NCBI GenBank assembly: GCA_019055375.1 | Contig: JAHQIW010000829.1 | Span: 124,001-188,000, forward strand | DNA: 64,000 bases | Direction: 5' to 3' | From: Parelaphostrongylus tenuis | Lineage: Eukaryota; Nematoda; Chromadorea; Rhabditida; Metastrongylidae | Shown: positions 57,399 to 64,000 of the stretch, piece after piece | How positions within the stretch are numbered: the first letter of the stretch is position 1 | Layout of the letters: each line of letters begins with the position of its first letter | Translations under genes and position numbers: made by a program | Notes under the pieces: model-generated | Seen by the model: the letters and a program-made list of their open reading frames with translations, nothing else | What the model was told of the DNA's origin: nothing | Databases searched by the model: none

Positions 57399-57970
57399 TT
57401 AGGTTGGAAAGAAAATTTCCATCGTTTGGACGGCGAATGTCGTTTTTTTTCGCTTGAATCGTGTGTGATTTTTATATCATTTGAAAGGTCTACTTCTTGA
57501 GCATCTATTGATATATAATTCGCCTATATCTGCTGCAGAATGGAATTGTCCAGGGAACAAAAACGTTTGTTCATGCTTTAGAGTACAAAATTAGTTCAAA
57601 TGCTGCTGATGCTGCTCGACGAAGAACAAAGCTTGGGGCGACCAAACGGTTGGAGAATGAACAGTCCGCGAGCGATTTCGTGAGTTCAAGGCCGGAAATG
57701 ACGAGTTGACCGATAGATCAAGTTGCGGATAACCAACCGAACTCGATGAGGAAGTCTTGAATTCTGGTTCAGAAAATGAGCCATCATCAAGTTCTTGTGA
57801 AATGGCAGGAGTGGTATTTCATCAGATCCAAAATCTGACGGACCGATAGGAAAAAGTGGTGGATAATGATGGCTTGTAAAATAAAGAATAGTTGTTATTG
57901 TTCGTTTTCTGAATATATGCATAAATTTTGAATGTCTTATCAAAAGAGGGAAACTTTCTTTCCAACCTAG
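57399..57970 (+). mobile_element. Complete mariner MITE, 572 bp
   Basis: Left end TTAGGTTGGAAAGAAAATTTC, right end GAAACTTTCTTTCCAACCTA, flanked by TA (57397-57398 and 57971-57972). The left interior retains the mariner start (MELSREQKR, then stop) and the right interior retains the extreme C-terminal codons (about SKSDGPIGKSGG before GGATAATGATGGCTTGTAAA). The middle including the DDD domain is deleted. A non-autonomous deletion derivative. Confidence 0.85.
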
Positions 57971-58129
57971 TAACTTTCTCCTAGTCTTTTTCTGAAAAAA
58001 AACCAAACACCGGGTCGGCGGTCTTCTGTTGTGCGCTTGACATCCGGGGAATCCAGTCGCTAATGGTTGACGTTAAAATGCACTACGTACCGGCCCAACA
58101 AATAGCCTGTGTTGCAGAGCTGCGTTTTT

Positions 58130-60400
58130 GATTTATCACCCATGACGTAGGTCGAAATAGCAGCTGCTTTCTCTCATATATGAGACACGGAATATTCTTA
58201 GCATCGATCTTTCGAGTATACGTTCAATGACACCGGGATCTTCGATCTGGATTACATCTAGAAGGTTTCTGCCGCAAACGCTACTGGAGGATTATCGTTA
58301 GTCGAAAGGATAGGCACGAATTAGGTATTCTTCGTTGGCTTTCTGATCAAGATAGAAACTGCATTATTCAGAGACAATGACTCTCTTGAGTGTGAACGAG
58401 CACTGAAAATCAATCTGTTCCTCATGAACGTCGTTTTCGTAAGATTTACTCGGAGATCAATCTTTCTACAAAAACTGTAGAATGCAGTGAACATTCGCCA
58501 GCCTGGATTATGCTTGATCTGTAAAGATGACGTCACCAGCAAGGTGAAGTTGGTGTGATTGCCGACCATAAAATTTCACTCTTATGTTACAACATTCTAG
58601 TGTTCTCAATACGTTCTGTTAGGTGGCAATTGATAATTTTGGCGAGATGGTATCATTTTATCGTTTCGTTCAACGCCTCATTTGACATTAGCAGTGGTTC
58701 ATCATAGAATGGTGACATTTTGGTAGTTAAAAGTTTAAACAATTCACGAGCAATTTTCATGAGCTGATTAGGAACGCTTAAGCTGCTCACATCTTTTATA
58801 AATCCTTTTGTCTCAATTGAGGTTGAAACTTTTTTTTCAAATCGATAGAGTGAGATAGAATGGCTTTGTCGACTCGCGAAACTTCTGCGAGTCTTGTTAT
58901 TGCGCAGAAGTGGCATATAGTGCTAAATCCTTCTCAGAACTCTGCTCGCATGGCGGTCCTTGATACTGTTCTATCGGTCCTACTTCGGATGACCCAACTA
59001 AAGAGTTTATAGAAGACAGACAGCAACTAGATCCGAGGATAGCTGCCGATGCCGTGAAGGTATCCTCTTTTGAACAAAAAACATAACATTGCTAATTTTT
59101 CATTGACTAAGAACTTCTTGAACATTGACTTAAGACTTGCATTCTGACGGAGTAACGTGTGAAGAGTTTAATTACTGTGTCGATAAGTATAGTTGAAAAG
59201 TTGCTCAGGTCTTAGCCCATGTGAAGCAGATTTTGTTCTCTTCTTCTCAGCGTGTCAGGTTTCTGAAGTGAGAAACAGTGAAACGGCTAGTTCATACTCT
59301 TTTACTTTATATGACAGAAGGAGGATTTGGCTACTGAAGAGATCCGAGTAGTAAATGTGAGTAGTTTCGTCCACTGCTCTTTTAGAAGCTGTATTTGTTC
59401 CGTCAATATGTTGGAGTGCAACCACATTGGTCTGCAGTTGATGAAGTATTGTTAGTCTTTGAGTAAGCTCTTCCCACTTTCTGCAATTCGACCACAACTG
59501 CTGCTCTTCTCTCCTTATGCGCTTCTTCGTTCGCTTCTCTGCAACGAACCTCCTCAAATTCAGTAAGGTGGTGGTAGTTGCTGGCGCCTCCTTCAAATCC
59601 ACGTTGGCGTTTAGCCAAAGTGTTTTTGGGGAGGGAAGTCTCTTGGTGATTTTTGGATTCTTGGCTTTTGAGCGCTAATATGGAGATATTGAACAAGCTG
59701 GTTGAATTCATCGTCGATAATGTTAATGACGGTGTCTTCCAAAGAGCCGACTAATAATTCGAACGAGTTTCAGTCTATGGTAGTTTTGGCATTCCATGAC
59801 CTGACCCTAGCCGCTTTCCCTCCTTTTCTTAAAAAAATGGAATGTTGCGCAACGGTAGCGAAGGTCTGATCTAGGGTAGAATTTTGGATTAACAGCTACA
59901 TTGGTTAGGCAGAAGTATAGAAAAACTGATGTGGTCTATGCTACGGTTCTCTCCAAGAAAGACACCCATTCCTAAGAGTGGTCTTTCGGAATTGTGAGCT
60001 ACCATGGAAGGTTTTTTTCGTCATGATAAATTTGGGCAACTCCTCACCTTGTTCACAATCCAATGCGTCTGTTCCAATGCGATGTTCTTCAGGCGCTCTT
60101 CTATAGAAGATTCTTGCGTTAAAAACCTCCAATAGTGACTTCAGAGAATGTTTGGTGTTCTTTGAGGCACTTCTCACTTATGTAGAAACCTCGACTTTAT
60201 CTTCGCCATAGCTAGATACTGGTGCGTGAGCAACGAAGATGCTCAGAGCCCGGCATTGATCCACATCGCTCCAGCCGCAATTGTGCGATCCTGGCTGTAG
60301 GTTGTTCGAATGAATCGATGTTCATGATCAGAATCGTTTTGGCGAGAACTCTAGCGCTGCCTACTCTTTCGCTATCACATATTCCGTAAAGCAATTATTC
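58130..60400 (-). pseudogene. RTE-type LINE relic (endonuclease + RT)
   Basis: Minus strand, several frames. 60394-60212: NIDSFEQPTARIAQLRLERC. 60177-59941: VFNARI, PEEHRIGTDAL, QGEELPKFIMT and FHGSSQF, the APE-type endonuclease domain. 59711-59255: CREANEEAHKERRAAVVVEL and YYSDLFSS, the linker before RT. 58916-58653: LLTTKMSPFYDE. 58569-58321: VTSSLQ, CRKIDLRVNLTKTTFMRN, the RT block after the catalytic DD. About 58250: VIERILERSMLRIFRV, the C-terminal region. Full element order is kept over 2.3 kb but with frameshifts and gaps. Such LINEs are mobilised by target-primed reverse transcription. Confidence 0.85.
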
Positions 60401-61879
60401 TCCGTTGTCATAAACAGCGTGTGGGTGGCTTCTATACGTCTTAGTCTATATGTCGTACCTTATCCTTTTGTTTGCAATGACAGATCTTATATAGAGGATT
60501 CGTATGCAAGTGTACATGCATTACAGGCACACATCGTTGCATTAGTCCATTGTAATCTTTCCTAAGCTGTCCTAACGGGGTTCTTTCAAGGGAATAAGGT
60601 CCATTTCATTGTTGTGCTTAGCTTTTGATACCCCTCTGATAGCTTGCTGAGCACTGAACACGGAGGCTGGACACTCACGGTCTCCCCCTAAAAACAAAGA
60701 AGAGTTTATTTTTTGGAGGCAACTCGCGACCGTCGCTCGAGTATTTCCCAGCCGCTTTATTGCACACTTTTGACCAGTTTCACGCGCAGATTAGAAGTTA
60801 TGCTAAATTAGAGATGCAGAAATAGTTATTCTATTCTCTGGATTCATCTCGGTTCGAGAGAAGCACCTTGTCGCTTTGGTCGCGTTAAAGTCCACTACCC
60901 ACCACCTGAAAAGCGTCATGCGCCCTCACAGCTAAAAAGGAAGAGACCTCTGTTTGGGGGAAATCTATTGGTCTCTAGTGTATAAAGGCAAATTAAGTAT
61001 TCCTTTCTTTGGAATAGATTGTAGTGCATATAACTAGATAGGAACGACAAAGTTCATTTCAGTGTTGCGAGATCTTCTTGAGAATAACTCCTTTTAGAAT
61101 GAAATTCCAAATTAAGAACACTCCGCAACGACTCACTCTAAAGCTAAGTTGATAAACGATTCAAAAAGATTTGAACTGATGACACAGAGTGTATAAGTTT
61201 CAGTAGTGCTGAATCAGCGTATTTTCTAGAGACTTGTATTTATGATTCGAACTGTGAACTGATTAATACGCGACACTCGGCAATTTAGTCGCTAGGTAAA
61301 ATGACAATAAAAACGAAAATAAAGTATAACGATAGGGTACACCTACATCTTGACGGCAGTTTTGCAGCGCTTTCGGGATTTTTCCGGCATTGTCCGAGAC
61401 AACGATTCTACTGCAGGTAGCATTTCGAAGACGTCTTCACTTGTTCTTTCATCAACATCGTTAGGCTGCACCTCAAAAGTACTTTCCAAACATCAAACAA
61501 TTTGAAAGACTTCTAAAATTTGCTGCAAGCCATAACGCACTGTCAAAATAAAGGGAAAATACGATAACAGACGGTGCAAGGTAGCACGCGAGTTGAGAAA
61601 TGAAACTCTCATCAATTAATAGGCGTAACAAGAAAAACCTGATTCTGAAGCACGTGTGAGCGGCCAAAGTCACGTGAACGTATTTTCTCCTGCTGAGATA
61701 TGTGGAATATGTTGAAATTCATTTTGATTCGAAAGTACCGAATGAGTCTAATAAGTGACCTAACATGGATAAAAAGTACATTGGAATATGAAGTGAAACG
61801 AAAAAGATGAAGGATATAAAGAAGAAATTGTGACAAGATGTTGTTTCGAACTACATTAAAATATCATGGTAGGTTTCGT
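60401..61879. other. No supported gene
   Basis: Short ORFs. 60720-60740 is a G+C-richer patch. The upstream part of the LINE may extend here but could not be recognised. Confidence 0.4.
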
Positions 61880-61981
61880 TTCGAATGTGTTCTTAAGACC
61901 ACAGCTCAAAATTCAATATGCCCTGCAATCATTTCTGAGCCACGCATTTCAGTGATCTATTAAAGAGGGCTGAATTATAAA

Positions 61982-62024
61982 GCCCGACACACGTGTTTCG
62001 ATCTCGCGATCTCGTCAGCCGGGC
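61982..62024 (-). ncRNA. Hammerhead ribozyme, H17 changed to G
   Basis: From 62024 on minus: GCCCGG, CTGACGA, stem II GATC-GCGA-GATC (perfect), GAAA, C-ACGT-GT, G at the cleavage position, TCGGGC. The core is complete but G17 normally blocks cleavage. Confidence 0.75.
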
Positions 62025-62250
62025 AGGTACCCTTTCTCGTCTTTTGCTAATCTCAGTGGTTGCTCCAGTCCCCACACTAAGAGTTAGCGACGACGAACGA
62101 CGAACGCTTTACACTCTATGTCCAGTGAAAAACTCACCAAACACAGAGTGTTAAACACTCGATTGCTCGTGGCTAGTATATTCAATATATCATAACTTTC
62201 CCCACACTGGAGCACCCACAGAGATTAGCAAAAGACGAGAAAGGGTAACT

Positions 62251-62293
62251 GCACGACTGACGAGATCGCAAGATCAAAACACGCGTATCGGGC
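62251..62293 (+). ncRNA. Hammerhead ribozyme, near-complete copy
   Basis: GCACGA, CTGACGA (62257-62263), GATC-GCAA-GATC, AAAA instead of GAAA (G12 lost), then CACGCGTA and TCGGGC. Expected to be inactive because of G12A. Confidence 0.7.
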
Positions 62294-62566
62294 TCTATAA
62301 GTCAGCCCTGTTTGACAGACCACTGACATGCAAGGCTCAAAAATGATTGCGAGGCATATTGAATTTTGAGCTGTGGTCTTAAGAAAACACTCGAAACGAA
62401 AGTTATGATCTATTGAATATACTAGCCACGAGCTATCGAGTGTACAACACTCTGTGTTTGGTGAGTTTTTCACTGGAAATAGAGTGTAAAGCGTTCGTCG
62501 TCGCTAACTCTTAGTGTGGGGACTGGAGCATCCACAGAGATTAGCAAAAGACGAGAAAGAGTAACT

Positions 62567-62609
62567 GCCCGACTGACGAGATCGCAAGATCGAAACACGT
62601 GTATCGGGC
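62567..62609 (+). ncRNA. Type I hammerhead ribozyme, complete and perfectly paired
   Basis: Stem I GCCCGA (62567-62572) pairs with TCGGGC (62604-62609). Core CTGACGA is at 62573-62579. Stem II GATC (62580-62583)/GATC (62588-62591) has loop GCAA. GAAA is at 62592-62595. Stem III AC/GT has loop ACGT (62597-62600). Cleavage triplet GTA ends at 62603. No mismatch in any helix and all catalytic positions are present. Family knowledge: short stem III hammerheads often act as dimers on multimeric transcripts. Confidence 0.88.
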
Positions 62610-62690
62610 TCAATAAGTCAGCCCTATTTGACAGACCACTGACATGCGTGGCTCAAAAATGATTGCAAGGCATATTATGGTAGGTTTGTA

Positions 62691-63756
62691 TTCTGAAGAA
62701 ATAAATATAAAATATGTAGAACGGTGAATTTAGAAGATGTCAAAAAAGAAGTAGCAAAGGAATATTGATGTCGTTTGCATGAGAAAAAAGCTACAAAGTA
62801 GCCAATAAGTAATCACTCTTTTAACTTGAAAAATTGCAGCGATCACGGGTATTTTCAATGGTCTCGGAACGGTAGGTTCATATTACAAAGAAGCTGAAAA
62901 TTAGATGTACCATTTCACGTGACCGACTCCGAGTCCTGAGGATGAAATGGGAATATCGGTTTTAACTGAGAATTATGACTTCGTCTAACTTCAGAAACAA
63001 CAATTGTTTGTTAAGGTATCAAGATATCCATTAATGATAAAAAATTAACGGTTTCGCAAGGAGAATGGACTAATAGAATTCAATCCTTTTTAATTCTAAT
63101 GAAGGGCATAGCTTATTTTTTGGAATTAAGAACGTTGGAGTAGCACGGATATGCCATAGGTATGGAAGATTTCCAAACTACGGTGAAGTAAGCTGGAAGA
63201 TAATAAAAAGAGCTTTTGCCTTTCTCTTTATTAGCCTGAACACATGAATAACTTGAAATCAGAGAAAATACAAACTCAACCACATTTCCATTCGACCCGT
63301 TCCTATGCAACGGTAACGCGGTTTTTTGATCTCTCTGGAGAATTTTTGCAATTAGTTTCAGCTCTCTCTAAATGTACTAAAAACTTTATTACAAGGGTAC
63401 ATATGTCGGGCATACGAACCACAGCAGTGAATTCTGGTTGTAATATCAGGAAACATGACTCACGTACCCTATGGCGCACCAGGTTTATATTCCAGATATT
63501 TGAGAGCACTGTAATCCATTTGCTGTTCAATTCCTTTTTCGTGTCGTTAACGATATCTAATCTCCTAAGCACTTGAAGTTCACATAGTCAAAGAATCTTT
63601 ATGTCGATTCTTTGATCACCACCCAGTTTTTCAAGAACTCTGTCCGTATCATCTCAAAGTCACCGATTGCTCACGAAAAGTTAGCAGGATGTTATCTCGA
63701 TAGAATTAATCTTAATGCACGTTCTTTTTGAAGTCAAAGGTAATCTCGCTATATTT
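62691..63756. other. No supported gene
   Basis: Overlapping ORFs on both strands at 63244-63576; the minus-strand frame (PDICTLVIKFLVHLERAETN) looks retroelement-like but is not assignable. Confidence 0.4.
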
Positions 63757-63987
63757 TCATGGATTAATAACCAGCACGAAGATGGTATTAGGATTTTCTT
63801 CGACTGACAAGTCGATATCAAGGTCTTCTTCAGACATGGATTGATTCGAGTTGATTGTTTGTAATTGTTGCGATGTGGATTTCGTCGACGAATCGAGATT
63901 AATCCCACAGAGTGGAGCACTGCTCGAGTAAGGTATACTATCTTGGTGGGACCTTCCACGCAGGAACTTTAATTGACTTACTGCCAT
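63757..63987 (-). CDS. Possible terminal exon of a minus-strand gene
   Basis: Open frame with coding-like composition: GRSHQDSIPYSSSAPL, CGINLDSSTKSTSQQLQ, NQSMSEEDLDIDLSVEEN, then PNTIFVLVINP and TGA. Ser/Gln/Asp-rich, polar and disordered, typical of a regulatory tail. The upstream ATG at 63987 overlaps a donor-like GTAAGT, and AATTAAAG before TTCCTGCG could be an acceptor. The frame may be an internal or last exon of a gene that continues beyond 64000. Function unknown. Confidence 0.4.
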   Translation of the reverse strand: MAVSQLKFLRGRSHQDSIPYSSSAPLCGINLDSSTKSTSQQLQTINSNQSMSEEDLDIDLSVEENPNTIFVLVINP

Positions 63988-64000
63988 ATGATATGGTCAG

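Larger units (their letters stand above)
61880..62690. repeat. Two adjoining hammerhead-bearing elements
   Basis: 61925-62355 is a fold-back with ends CAATCATTTCTGAGCCACGC and GGCTCAAAAATGATTGCGAG; hammerheads at 61982-62024 (minus) and 62251-62293 (plus). 62356-62680 is a second unit starting TTGAGCTGTGGTCTTAAG and ending GCTCAAAAATGATTGCAAGG with a hammerhead at 62567-62609 (plus). The units share CACACTAAGAGTTAGCGACG (or its reverse) and ACACAGAGTGTT blocks. 62030-62240 and 62470-62560 are inverted copies of each other. Confidence 0.8.

Noticed and set aside
59255..59711. Two overlapping host genes
   Set aside because: They are two frames of one RTE LINE linker/RT region split by a frameshift.
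1..64000. Spliced-leader RNA, rRNA, CRISPR or telomere repeats
   Set aside because: Looked for by eye on both strands; no convincing match found. A covariance or BLAST search would be needed to exclude degenerate copies.

Overview
The window looks like intergenic and intronic DNA of a parasitic nematode. The organism call is an inference. It rests on A+T-rich, very gene-poor sequence, short introns with TTTTAG/TTTCAG acceptors, and retrotransposon relics (RTE-type LINE, Penelope-like element, mariner, piggyBac) whose residual protein sequence resembles the families I know from hookworm-type strongylid genomes. No bacterial-style operon, rRNA gene, CRISPR array or functional tRNA gene was seen.

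Only one host gene can be supported with confidence: a minus-strand ABHD12-type serine hydrolase (lysophosphatidylserine lipase family). Nine exons between 46365 and 39649 join in consistent phase and keep the transmembrane anchor, the HGN oxyanion motif, the GHSMG nucleophile elbow, the catalytic Asp and the catalytic His. Its 3.8-kb intron is packed with mobile-element debris, and its apparent stop codon lies in the end of a repeat. A possible last exon of a second minus-strand gene lies at 63757-63987. A few short orphan ORFs are listed with low confidence.

The rest is a dense graveyard of repeats. From left to right: a hammerhead-bearing element at the left edge; palindromic MITEs (3.1, 10.3-10.9, 11.6-12.0, 12.5-13.3 kb); a piggyBac transposase relic (14.0-15.1 kb); tRNA-derived SINEs and TA microsatellites (17 kb); mariner fold-back derivatives (18.4 and 27.4 kb); a cluster of hammerhead-like motifs (21.4-22.9 kb); a Penelope-like RT/GIY-YIG relic followed by a hammerhead-like motif (31.9-33.3 kb); a cluster of hammerhead ribozyme elements (35.2-36.3 kb); mariner relics (37.0 and 42.8 kb); the ABHD12 gene; a cluster of nested palindromes carrying tRNA-like cloverleaves (47.6-49.8 kb); a 0.63-kb tandem duplication (51.0-52.2 kb); a complete mariner MITE (57.4 kb); a decayed RTE LINE (58.1-60.4 kb); and a second hammerhead cluster (61.9-62.7 kb).

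The most interesting signal is a family of about 43-nt type I hammerhead ribozymes on both strands, placed inside about 0.3-kb elements with terminal inverted repeats. Several copies keep the whole catalytic core, and one decayed copy has a completely different but still self-complementary stem I. A second hammerhead-like motif (CTGAAGA...GAAAC) recurs at least seven times, once directly downstream of the Penelope-like coding relic.
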